Part shown: in pieces, positions 51,800 through 59,938 of the stretch | How positions within the stretch are numbered: position 1 is the stretch's first letter | Layout: each line of letters begins with the position of its first letter | Assembly: GCF_014287775.1 (NCBI RefSeq) | Contig: NZ_JACOOZ010000001.1 | Coordinates: 372,001 to 436,000 of the forward strand | Reading direction: 5' to 3' | DNA: 64,000 nucleotides | Origin: Eubacterium_G segne | GTDB taxonomy: Bacteria > Bacillota > Clostridia > Lachnospirales > Lachnospiraceae | Made by a program: the position numbers and the translations under genes | The notes under the pieces: model-generated | Database searches by the model: none | What the model was told of the DNA's origin: nothing | Seen by the model: the letters and a program-made list of their open reading frames with translations, nothing else

Positions 51800-51827
51800 T
51801 TGCTTTTTTGTTGATTTATTGTATAAT
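51800..51827 (+). promoter_or_regulatory. Promoter of the first small surface protein
   Basis: TTGCTT (51800-51805) and TATAAT (51822-51827) are 16 bp apart, 40 nt before the ATG. The second cassette has the same arrangement, so each substrate can be made independently of its sortase. Confidence 0.6.
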
Positions 51828-51867
51828 TACTTAATAGTATCAAATTTTGTATATGGGAGGTCTACTT

Positions 51868-52395
51868 ATGAAAAGAAAGTTTATTGCTTTGTTTATTACT
51901 TTAGTTTTAACATTTGCTTTTTCTGCTAACTGTTTTGCTCTTCCGAGTCCAACAGAGAAACCTATCAAGCCGACAACATCACAGACTGTTACAGTTAAAC
52001 CGGCTAGCGATAAGGATGGCAATTGGTCAAAGGGTGATAAGAAAGGTCTTACTTTTGTAACAAACGTTAAGCTTGATAAGAATACAACTATTTATGTTGA
52101 TGGTAAGGTACTTGATGCATCAGATTATGTTGTAAAGAATAATAAAATTATTTTATCAGCTGACTTTTTAGCAAGTCTTTCATGTGGTAAACACACACTT
52201 ACAGTTAAAACAAGTATAGGTACAGCAAGCTGCGATTTCTATATTTCTGAAAACGGCGAAACTGTAGCACCTAACAATAAAAGTGTTTCACCAAAGACAG
52301 CTGACAATGGCAATTATGTTCTTATTCCTGTAGCATTAATTTCAGCTTTATTCCTTGGAATTATGCTTTTAGGAAGAAAAAGAATTACAGAATAA
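51868..52395 (+). CDS. Small sortase-anchored surface protein with SPKTA signal, first cassette
   Basis: The 175-residue product starts at the ATG 7 nt after GGGAGG. A signal peptide (1-24) is followed by a Pro/Thr-rich stretch and a beta-rich domain (about 55-125) resembling the CBM_X2 type (TTIYVDGKVLDASDYVVKNN). The C-terminus carries SPKTADNG, a hydrophobic helix and GRKRITE. C. difficile sortase B recognises (S/P)PxTG, so SPKTA is a one-residue variant. It is probably the substrate of the neighbouring sortase. Confidence 0.82.
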   Translation: MKRKFIALFITLVLTFAFSANCFALPSPTEKPIKPTTSQTVTVKPASDKDGNWSKGDKKGLTFVTNVKLDKNTTIYVDGKVLDASDYVVKNNKIILSADFLASLSCGKHTLTVKTSIGTASCDFYISENGETVAPNNKSVSPKTADNGNYVLIPVALISALFLGIMLLGRKRITE

Positions 52396-52414
52396 TTGAT
52401 TCATACTTAAATCA

Positions 52415-52450
52415 AAAACAGTGAAGTGTTCATGGCTTCACTGTTTTTTT
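52415..52450 (+). terminator. Terminator of the first sortase B cassette
   Basis: AAAACAGTGAAG pairs with CTTCACTGTTTT across a 9-nt loop, followed by more T. It starts 20 nt after the stop codon. Confidence 0.85.
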
Positions 52451-52540
52451 GTTTTTGTAAATGCCCCGGTAAATAATTTTATATGATACTTCATTTTTTC
52501 AACAACTTAGTTTAATAACAGAATTCTGCCTTACACGTAA

Positions 52541-52578
52541 AAAAACCTTTCGTCATGATTATCATAACGAAAGGTTTT
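52541..52578 (-). terminator. Terminator of the tRNA-Tyr/tRNA-Leu transcript
   Basis: AAAACCTTTCGT pairs with ACGAAAGGTTTT, followed on the minus strand by seven T. It lies 5 nt past the tRNA-Leu 3' end. Confidence 0.8.
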
Positions 52579-52582
52579 CTTA

Positions 52583-52666
52583 TGCCGGCGACCGGAATCG
52601 AACCGGTACTGTGTTGCCACAACAGGATTTTAAGTCCTGCGCGTCTGCCAGTTCCGCCACGCCGGC
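52583..52666 (-). tRNA. tRNA-Leu (TAA)
   Basis: The 84-nt class II tRNA has acceptor GCCGGCG/CGCCGGC, anticodon loop CTTAAAA (TAA) in stem AGGA/TCCT, a long variable arm TGTTGTGGCAACACA and T loop GTTCGATTC. CCA is not encoded. It is one of two tRNAs lying between the two sortase B cassettes. Confidence 0.95.
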
Positions 52667-52695
52667 GTTTATTAATGAAATAATCATTAATATAA

Positions 52696-52777
52696 TGGGC
52701 AGAGGTGGATTCGAACCACCGAAGCAAGTTGCAGCAGATTTACAGTCTGTCCCCTTTGGCCACTCGGGAATCTGCCC
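52696..52777 (-). tRNA. tRNA-Tyr (GTA)
   Basis: The 82-nt class II tRNA has acceptor GGGCAGA/TCTGCCC, anticodon loop CTGTAAA (GTA), a long variable arm and T loop GTTCGAATC. CCA is not encoded. It lies 29 nt upstream of tRNA-Leu on the same strand. Confidence 0.95.
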
Positions 52778-52890
52778 ATTCACAATATATATTTATATCA
52801 CATTACTTAAAAAAGTGCAACAACATTTATTACATATTCCAAATTATTTCCATTATATTCACCAAATCTTTTTCTTTTTCATTTTAATCT

Positions 52891-52919
52891 TTGACACAAA
52901 GCTATATTGATACTATACT
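52891..52919 (+). promoter_or_regulatory. Promoter of the second sortase B cassette
   Basis: A perfect TTGACA (52891-52896) is 17 bp from TATACT (52914-52919), about 40 nt before the sortase ATG. It is closer to consensus than the promoter of the first cassette. Confidence 0.8.
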
Positions 52920-52961
52920 GTTTATAATCCAGAGGCAAATATAGGAGAACAATACTACAAA

Positions 52962-53723
52962 ATGAATAAGAAAAAATTATTTTGGGGTGTAACCTTTATT
53001 GTAGCAGTTATTGTTTGTGTAATTTGCGGTTATAAAATCATTTCCTACTTTCTAAGTGACGGTGGAAATTCCGCAGAATACATTAATCCTGAAACAGAAA
53101 CGAATACTGCCACTTTGGTTAATACCGTAGAAAATCACAATATAAACTGGGTTAAGTTGCAGGAAAAAAATTCCGACGTTTATTCATGGATATATATTCC
53201 TAACACTAACGTTGATTATCCTGTAGTACAGCCGGGTAAAAATTTATCTGATGACTTTTATCTTAACCATAATGTAAACAGGGAAAACGAATTTGCCGGT
53301 GCTATTTATACGGAAAAGCAAAATGCAAAGGATTATTCCGACCCTGTAACCGTATTATACGGGCATAATATGCTTAACGGTTCTATGTTTAAGTCACTTC
53401 ATAAATTTGAAGATGCTAAGTTTTTTAAGAAAAACAAATATATCTATATTTATATGCCAAATCACCGTTTAACCTATAAAATTTATGCAGCTTATGTATA
53501 CGATGACAGACATATTCTTAATGCCTTTAAGCTTAGCGACAAAAAAGTTCTAAAAAAATATTTTGAATATACCACAAATCCGAATTCTCTTTCAAAAAAT
53601 ATCAGGAAAGTGTCTCTTGATATAAACAGTAAAATAATAACACTTAGCACTTGCACCAATGGTGCTGAAAATACACGATATTTAGTACAGGGGGTTTTAA
53701 TTAAGGATGAGCAAACCAATTAA
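52962..53723 (+). CDS. srtB: Class B sortase, second cassette
   Basis: The 253-residue paralogue of the first cassette's sortase has an N-terminal span (7-29), YIPNTNVDYPVVQ, VLYGHNMLNGSM (His), LSTCTNG (Cys231) and NTRYLVQG (Arg). The C-terminal 60 residues are nearly identical to the first, while residues 30-60 diverge. It overlaps the following LCP gene by 17 nt. It presumably serves the SPKTG protein of its own cassette, but cross-use is possible. Confidence 0.9.
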   Translation: MNKKKLFWGVTFIVAVIVCVICGYKIISYFLSDGGNSAEYINPETETNTATLVNTVENHNINWVKLQEKNSDVYSWIYIPNTNVDYPVVQPGKNLSDDFYLNHNVNRENEFAGAIYTEKQNAKDYSDPVTVLYGHNMLNGSMFKSLHKFEDAKFFKKNKYIYIYMPNHRLTYKIYAAYVYDDRHILNAFKLSDKKVLKKYFEYTTNPNSLSKNIRKVSLDINSKIITLSTCTNGAENTRYLVQGVLIKDEQTN

Positions 53724-55110
53724 TTCTTTAACTGAGGACAAAGATTTAGAAAATTTAAGCAATGCCGGGGATAATACAGATAACACTGTTTCCCACAATT
53801 TAGACAAAGAAGAAAGTAGTACTGAAAAAGAGGTTAGTGATGCTCACTCCTCACACCATCATCACCAACATTATCATCACAATACCGATGTAATTCATGA
53901 TAATGGCGATGGTGAAACTTTTGAGGTTGATTGGGATACAATTGAAAGAAATTACAAGCACAGACATCACCATCGTTCTCATTCATCCGGGGAATCAGAT
54001 GATAAAGCTTCTGATATATCTCATTCAAGTGATAATCACAAATTTAATAAGGGGCATCTTTCAAGAGGAAACAGCAAAACAAATAATAAGAAAAAACGCA
54101 TGAGCAAAAAGAAGAAGATTTTTCTTGGCATATTAATCTTTTTACTGTGTGTTATTCTGGGAATTGTAGTAACATTTTTCGTAATGAGATATTTAGGTCA
54201 GAAAAAACTTCTTAACTATGACAATGTTAATATGAGTTTCCCTAAGGATATTGATTACGAAAATAATGGACGTATTGTTTATTACAATGGTCATACATAT
54301 GAATTTAATGATAATATTGCAAGTATACTGTTTATGGGTATCGACAAACGTAAATTAGTAGACGATGCAGTAGCAGCAACAGCCGGTCAGGCGGATGCAC
54401 TTTATTTATTAACATATGATACCTCTAACGGACATATTAAAGTTCTGTGTTTAAACAGAGATACCATGTCAGAGGTTATCAGATACAATGCTGCCGGCAA
54501 ATATTACGATACAGAAACAAAACAAATTTGTCTTGCTTATGCTTATGGCGACGGTAAAACCACCAGTGCGGAAAATCAGGTTACTGCCGTGGAAAGATTA
54601 ATATACAACATTCCAATTAATGCTTACTATGCTATCGACCTTTCTGCTATTAAAGTAATAAATGACGATATTGGTGGGGTTACGGTAACACCTGAGTATA
54701 CTTTTGGAAGCTTTACAAAGGGACAATCCATTACCTTAAAAGGTGATTTAACAGAGGAGTTTGTACGACACAGGGATACAACCCTGCTTGATGACAACCT
54801 AAGACGTATGTCATGTCAGAGGCTATATCTTAATTCCTTTACTTCTCAGATTGTGCCCGCGATAAAGGATGACTTTACTTTGCCACTTAAGCTTTATCAG
54901 GATAGTTCTGAATACACGGTTACCAACATAAATCCTAATATTATGACTTATTTGGCATCATCCCTTGCCACTAACTATTCAGGACTTAACATGATAACCA
55001 CCAAAGGTGAATATAAAATGGTAACAGGGGATGCTTCTGCTGAGTTTAAGTTAGACAAAAACGACTTTTTTGAAAAGATACTTGATATATATTATAATAA
55101 AATCAAATAA
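53707..55110 (+). CDS. LytR-CpsA-Psr family protein with His-rich cytoplasmic tail, second cassette
   Basis: The 467-residue paralogue has a longer N-terminal tail: acidic residues 1-45, then His clusters at about 47-58 (SSHHHHQHYHH) and 85-92 (HRHHHRSH), a basic block, one span (about 138-160) and the LCP domain. LCP motifs match the first copy (ASILFMGIDKRK, LCLNRDTM, DDNLRRMSCQ). The His clusters differ in spacing from the first copy while the enzyme domain is conserved, so a His-rich tail seems retained for function. Confidence 0.88.
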   Translation: MSKPINSLTEDKDLENLSNAGDNTDNTVSHNLDKEESSTEKEVSDAHSSHHHHQHYHHNTDVIHDNGDGETFEVDWDTIERNYKHRHHHRSHSSGESDDKASDISHSSDNHKFNKGHLSRGNSKTNNKKKRMSKKKKIFLGILIFLLCVILGIVVTFFVMRYLGQKKLLNYDNVNMSFPKDIDYENNGRIVYYNGHTYEFNDNIASILFMGIDKRKLVDDAVAATAGQADALYLLTYDTSNGHIKVLCLNRDTMSEVIRYNAAGKYYDTETKQICLAYAYGDGKTTSAENQVTAVERLIYNIPINAYYAIDLSAIKVINDDIGGVTVTPEYTFGSFTKGQSITLKGDLTEEFVRHRDTTLLDDNLRRMSCQRLYLNSFTSQIVPAIKDDFTLPLKLYQDSSEYTVTNINPNIMTYLASSLATNYSGLNMITTKGEYKMVTGDASAEFKLDKNDFFEKILDIYYNKIK

Positions 55111-55137
55111 TAGATTTAGTTTTGTTATAAAAAATAT

Positions 55138-55165
55138 TTGATTTTTAATTTCATTAATGTATAAT
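55138..55165 (+). promoter_or_regulatory. Promoter of the second small surface protein
   Basis: TTGATT (55138-55143) and TATAAT (55160-55165) are 16 bp apart, about 45 nt before the ATG, matching the layout in the first cassette. Confidence 0.6.
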
Positions 55166-55208
55166 GGTATAAGATATTAGAAAGATTTTAGTTATGGAGG
55201 TTAAACTT

Positions 55209-55466
55209 ATGAAAAAGAATTTACTTGCTTTATTAGCTACATTGATATTGACTTTTGCATTTTCAGTAAACTGTTTCGCAGCTGTAAGCCCATCAGCAAC
55301 TGTTATCCCAACTGATGAGGAAGTTACAACAGGTAACGGTGGTGGTGGAAACACTTCACAGACATCACCAAAAACAGGTGCTAACATTGCTTTAGGTTTT
55401 GTTGCTGTTGTTTCAGCAGCCGGCGTTGCATTAGTATCAAAGAAGAAATTTTCAGAGGCTGAATAA
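55209..55466 (+). CDS. Small sortase-anchored surface peptide with SPKTG signal, second cassette
   Basis: The 85-residue product starts at the ATG 9 nt after GGAGG. The signal peptide (1-24) is nearly the same as in the first cassette's surface protein (LTFAFS, NCFA). Only about 30 residues of Thr/Gly-rich mature sequence precede SPKTGANI and a hydrophobic helix with tail KKKFSEAE. SPKTG fits the C. difficile sortase B signal. The mature part is too small to be an enzyme and could be a carrier for a glycopolymer attached by the LCP protein, which is a hypothesis. Confidence 0.82.
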   Translation: MKKNLLALLATLILTFAFSVNCFAAVSPSATVIPTDEEVTTGNGGGGNTSQTSPKTGANIALGFVAVVSAAGVALVSKKKFSEAE

Positions 55467-55479
55467 TTTAATTTTAATA

Positions 55480-55520
55480 TAAAAAATAGTTCCAACATTT
55501 TGTTGGAACTATTTTTTATA
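55480..55520. terminator. Bidirectional terminator between the second cassette and the amylase gene
   Basis: A perfect 19-bp stem (ATAAAAAATAGTTCCAACA with its complement) and 3-nt loop have T-runs on both strands. It serves the convergent genes on either side. Confidence 0.9.
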
Positions 55521-57548
55521 TTATATACTTCTGTACACAACTGCACTTTGACCGGGAACACGTATATGAATATGTCCGTCTTCCTGAGCTGTTTTTATCC
55601 TTCCACAGTTATAGAACTCTCTTGACGTCTCTATAAGTCTCTCCCATACTGTATCATCTTCCTTTCCAAGAATTAGAACCGGAATATTTATCTCCATATC
55701 ACCATTAGAAGTATTTATGGCAGTGACCACAGCATCCTTATCATCAAAACGTCCATAACATACTAGATCTTGGTTACTTGCAAGTGGTTTGTAGGAACCT
55801 GTTTTTAGCACTTTATTATGTCTGTGAAGGGCAATTGCTTCTCTGTAAAATTCCATTATTTCCAGATTTTCTTTCCCCCATGGGTAGGTTCTTCTGTTAT
55901 CCGGATCAGTCCATCCACAGACTCCCGCCTCGTCACCGTAATACAAGGTTGGTGCTCCCGGAAGAGTCATCTGCATTATTACACCCTGCTTAAAAATGGC
56001 TTCGTTGATATTCTCCTGTGCCGCTTTTGTTCCGGATGTTGCCACACGACCTACCATTTTGTTAGTTCTTGTTAAAAACCTTGAATGGTCATGATTAGAC
56101 AATTCGTTCATGGCAACTAACGACGATTCCGTCTGAAGTCTTGATAAAAAATACTTTATGGCATGATTAAAAGCCTCAGCATTTCCCAGCATCGAAGGAT
56201 TTGAATTATCAGAATGCTTATCCACACCTGTAAGAAACCATGATACAGGATCCATAAATCCGTCATAGTTCATTACCGTATCCCACTGGTCTCCCCTCAG
56301 CCATGCATTTGCATCACCATAATGCTCCGCCAAAATAATTGCATTAGGATTTGCCTCTTTTACGGCTTTTCTAAACTTTCTCCAAAACTGATGGTTAAAC
56401 TCCTCGCTATGTCCTAAATCCGCTGCCACATCCAATCTCCAGCCGTCTACATTATAAGGAGGTGATACCCATTTTCTACCTATGTTAAGAATATATTCAC
56501 ATAGTTTTTCGCTTTCCTCATAGTTAAGCTTTGGCAATGTGTCAAATCCCCACCAGCCCTCATAACTTCCGTTATCCGGCCAGCTTTCATTTCCAAATTT
56601 GAAAAAGGAACTGTAAGGGCTATCCTTAGATTCATAGGCTCCCGGGTGGTAATTTTTATTTCCCCGATATATTCCCTCTCTGTCCATCCATTTATTAAAT
56701 GAACCGCAGTGGTTGAAAACACCGTCTATAATTACTTTTATTCCCTTTTCATGGGCTTTTTTTACCAGTTTAATAAATAATTTATTACTTTCCGCAAGAT
56801 TTTCTAAATCAGTTGTTCTGATTTTGTACTTATCTGCAGAAAAATTATTTGATGCATAATGGGCTACTGTACCCCCACCGTCATTTACTATTTTTCCAAA
56901 ATGAGGGTCAACAAAGTCATAATCCTGAATATCATACTTGTGATTAGAAGGCGAAACAAAAATAGGATTAAAATATATTACCTCAATTCCTAATTTGCTT
57001 AAATAATCAAGTTTGTCTATTACCCCTTGAAAATCTCCTCCATAAAACTGCCGTGTCCCATCTACTGCCGAAGGCTCGCTCCAGTTATCCACATGGGACA
57101 CACCCCGTCCAATATATATATACTCATCATTTACCACATCGTTGGACTTATCCCCATTGCAAAAACGGTCAACCATAATCTGGTACATTACTGCACCCTT
57201 TGCCCAATCCGGTGTGGTAAATCCGGGAGTAAACTCAAACTCCCACTCATTTGAACAATACTCACTTGCACCTGATGCATCATAAAATAAAATCTTACGA
57301 CTATCCGCTACCTTAAAATGGTATCTCACCAGTTTTTCCGGCAACGCAAGACTTACGCTGAAATAGTCGAAACTTCCTTCATGCTTTTCACAACACATCC
57401 TCATTTCTGTATTTCTAATACATAAAAAAGCCTCATTTACTTCCCCTGCTGCCGTTCTAAGAACAAATGTATATATGCCTTTTTCTTCGTCATATCTTAA
57501 AAACCTTTGTGTTCCATCGTGAAATAAAGCTTCTTTCCGTCTGTTCAT
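55521..57548 (-). CDS. GH13 alpha-amylase/neopullulanase-like enzyme
   Basis: The 675-residue protein has an N-terminal beta domain (1-120), then the TIM barrel with DGVFNHCG (region I), DGWRLDVAAD (nucleophile Asp), ILAEHYG (acid/base Glu) and NELSNHDHSR (third carboxylate). There is no signal peptide, so it acts in the cytoplasm on maltodextrins. The N-terminal domain is typical of cyclomaltodextrinase/neopullulanase-type members. It is transcribed alone, with ftsH 18 nt upstream on the same strand. Confidence 0.88.
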   Translation of the reverse strand: MNRRKEALFHDGTQRFLRYDEEKGIYTFVLRTAAGEVNEAFLCIRNTEMRMCCEKHEGSFDYFSVSLALPEKLVRYHFKVADSRKILFYDASGASEYCSNEWEFEFTPGFTTPDWAKGAVMYQIMVDRFCNGDKSNDVVNDEYIYIGRGVSHVDNWSEPSAVDGTRQFYGGDFQGVIDKLDYLSKLGIEVIYFNPIFVSPSNHKYDIQDYDFVDPHFGKIVNDGGGTVAHYASNNFSADKYKIRTTDLENLAESNKLFIKLVKKAHEKGIKVIIDGVFNHCGSFNKWMDREGIYRGNKNYHPGAYESKDSPYSSFFKFGNESWPDNGSYEGWWGFDTLPKLNYEESEKLCEYILNIGRKWVSPPYNVDGWRLDVAADLGHSEEFNHQFWRKFRKAVKEANPNAIILAEHYGDANAWLRGDQWDTVMNYDGFMDPVSWFLTGVDKHSDNSNPSMLGNAEAFNHAIKYFLSRLQTESSLVAMNELSNHDHSRFLTRTNKMVGRVATSGTKAAQENINEAIFKQGVIMQMTLPGAPTLYYGDEAGVCGWTDPDNRRTYPWGKENLEIMEFYREAIALHRHNKVLKTGSYKPLASNQDLVCYGRFDDKDAVVTAINTSNGDMEINIPVLILGKEDDTVWERLIETSREFYNCGRIKTAQEDGHIHIRVPGQSAVVYRSI

Positions 57549-57566
57549 CTTATAAAACCTTCTTTT

Positions 57567-59390
57567 CTAGAATAATGCCTCAAATTCTTCCTGACCGATT
57601 TTTTCCTTCTCCATTAAGAGATTTGCAGAAGCATGAAGCTGTTCCATATAATCTTTTATTATTGCTTTAGCCTTTTCGTAGCAATCTTCTACAATGTCAC
57701 GGACTTCCTGATCAATAGCTGATGCAGTATTTTCCCCATATCCCTTTGAATGTGCCAAATCTCTTCCGATAAATACATCATCTGAATCGTCATCGTAATT
57801 AATAAGTCCAAGCTTCTCTGAAAATCCGTATTTAGTAACCATGGCTTTTGCCGTAGCCGTAGCCTGCTTAATATCCTGAGATGCACCTGTTGTAACATCA
57901 TCTAAAATAAGTTCTTCAGCAATACGTCCGCCTAAACTTACCATAATATCCTGAATCATTTTTCCTCTTGTTAAGAACATTTCGTCTTTTCCCGGAAGAG
58001 GCATAGTGTAACCTGCTGCCCCTGCACCTGTAGGAATAATGGAAACTGTATGAACAGGTCCCACATCCGGAAGTACATGGAAAAGAATTGCATGACCTGA
58101 TTCATGGTATGCAGTAATTCTCTTTTCTTTTTCAGATATAATTTTGCTTCTCTTTTCCTTACCAATTCCAACTTTAATCATTGCCTTATTAATTTCTTCC
58201 TGGGTAAGAAATGCCTTTCCTTCCTTGGCAGCAAGAATTGAAGCTTCATTTAAAAGATTTTCCAGATCAGCTCCCGTAAATCCTGATGTGATCTGTGCTA
58301 TCTGCTGTAAATCAACATCGTCACCAATAGGCTTATTCTTGGCATGAACTTCCAAAATCTCTTTTCTTCCTTTAACGTCAGGTCTTCCAACCATAACTTT
58401 TCTGTCAAAACGTCCCGGTCTTAAAATAGCCGGATCTAATATGTCCACACGGTTTGTTGCAGCCATAACGATAATTCCCTCGTTAACACCAAAACCATCC
58501 ATTTCAACTAACATCTGGTTAAGTGTCTGCTCACGTTCATCGTGTCCACCACCCATACCTGTTCCACGTCGTCTTGCAACGGCATCAATTTCGTCAATAA
58601 ATACAATACATGGTGCATTTTTCTTTGCTTCCGCAAATAAATCTCTTACTCGTGATGCACCTACACCTACAAACATTTCCACAAAATCAGAACCTGAAAT
58701 AGTGAAAAACGGAACCTTTGCCTCTCCTGCAGTTGCTTTAGCCAAAAGAGTTTTACCTGTTCCCGGAGGTCCCTCTAAAAGTACACCCTTAGGGATTCTT
58801 GCCCCAAGATCAATGTATTTTTTAGGATTCTTAAGGAAGTCAACTATTTCTTCCAATTCCTCTTTTTCTTCTTCTAAACCGGCAACCTTTGAGAAATCCA
58901 TGTTTTTGATATCAATAACCATCTTTGCACGGCTTTTTCCAAAGTTAGCCATTTTACCACCGCCACCATTAGCGTTGGCGTTCATCATCATAAAAACAAT
59001 TAATACCACAACTCCTAAAAGAATCATTGGCAAAACAGTTGTAAGAAAAATGCTGTCCCTGCTTACATCCTCTAAATAAGGTCGGATGTCTGTTCCAACA
59101 TTATTGTTGATTTCCTCAATATCATCAGATACTTTATTTACATCTGAAACATAAATACTTTTTGTCTCGTCATTTTTTAATTTAACAATAATCTTTCCTG
59201 TAGGAATTTCCTTATTCTGTTTTATGGTGATTTCACTGACATTTTTATTTTTCATGTCATTTAAGAAATCTTTGTATTTATAGTCGCTGGTTATAAGACT
59301 TCCACCGATATTATAAAGTACGTATCCAATAACTAATATCAGAACCACAATATATATCTTTGAAAGACTACCCCTTTTTAATGTGTTCAA
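57567..59390 (-). CDS. ftsH: FtsH ATP-dependent zinc metalloprotease
   Basis: The 607-residue membrane protease has two N-terminal spans (about 11-29 and 113-133), the AAA domain with GPPGTGKTLLAKA and FIDEIDAVARR, the second region of homology ending RPGRFDRK, and the zinc site HESGH. It degrades membrane and regulatory proteins. The start codon is TTG, after AAGGAGG. Operon order tilS-hpt-ftsH is the classical Firmicutes arrangement. Confidence 0.95.
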   Translation of the reverse strand: MNTLKRGSLSKIYIVVLILVIGYVLYNIGGSLITSDYKYKDFLNDMKNKNVSEITIKQNKEIPTGKIIVKLKNDETKSIYVSDVNKVSDDIEEINNNVGTDIRPYLEDVSRDSIFLTTVLPMILLGVVVLIVFMMMNANANGGGGKMANFGKSRAKMVIDIKNMDFSKVAGLEEEKEELEEIVDFLKNPKKYIDLGARIPKGVLLEGPPGTGKTLLAKATAGEAKVPFFTISGSDFVEMFVGVGASRVRDLFAEAKKNAPCIVFIDEIDAVARRRGTGMGGGHDEREQTLNQMLVEMDGFGVNEGIIVMAATNRVDILDPAILRPGRFDRKVMVGRPDVKGRKEILEVHAKNKPIGDDVDLQQIAQITSGFTGADLENLLNEASILAAKEGKAFLTQEEINKAMIKVGIGKEKRSKIISEKEKRITAYHESGHAILFHVLPDVGPVHTVSIIPTGAGAAGYTMPLPGKDEMFLTRGKMIQDIMVSLGGRIAEELILDDVTTGASQDIKQATATAKAMVTKYGFSEKLGLINYDDDSDDVFIGRDLAHSKGYGENTASAIDQEVRDIVEDCYEKAKAIIKDYMEQLHASANLLMEKEKIGQEEFEALF

Positions 59391-59409
59391 ATCTGCCTCC
59401 TTAAATGTA

Positions 59410-59934
59410 TTATAATTCTACTATTCCAATATATGGTAAATCCCTGTAGCTCTGATCGTAATCAAGACCATAGCCTACTACGAATTTGTCTTCAATTTCA
59501 AATCCTACGTAATCAACGTTTACGTCATCTACTTCTCTTCTATCCGGCTTATCTAACAATGTAGTAACCTTAAGACTTGCAGGCTTTCTCTCTTTTAACA
59601 TAGGAATAAGTCTGCTTAATGTATTTCCTGAGTCAATTATGTCTTCCACAACAATAACATCAAGACCTTCAATGCTTTCATCTAAATCCTTTTTAATTGT
59701 AATGGTTCCTGAGCTTTCAGTTCCTGAGCCGTAGCTTGAAACACTCATAAAATCCAGTGTTACCGGAACTGTTATTCTCTTTGCCAGTTCACATGTATAA
59801 AAAACACTTCCCTTTAAAATGCAAATTAATCTTATTTCCTTTTTGGCATAATCCTTACTTATCTGAGCTGCCAGTTCCCTGATTCTTTTGTCTAACTTTT
59901 CCTCACTAATGTACTCTGCTATTTTGTGTCTCAT
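59410..59934 (-). CDS. hpt: Hypoxanthine phosphoribosyltransferase
   Basis: The 174-residue enzyme has the PRPP-binding loop VIVVEDIIDSGNTLSRL and the usual C-terminal GYGLDYDQSYRDLPYIG. It salvages hypoxanthine and guanine to nucleotides. It starts 4 nt after tilS and is followed after 19 nt by ftsH. Confidence 0.95.
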   Translation of the reverse strand: MRHKIAEYISEEKLDKRIRELAAQISKDYAKKEIRLICILKGSVFYTCELAKRITVPVTLDFMSVSSYGSGTESSGTITIKKDLDESIEGLDVIVVEDIIDSGNTLSRLIPMLKERKPASLKVTTLLDKPDRREVDDVNVDYVGFEIEDKFVVGYGLDYDQSYRDLPYIGIVEL

Positions 59935-59938
59935 AGTA

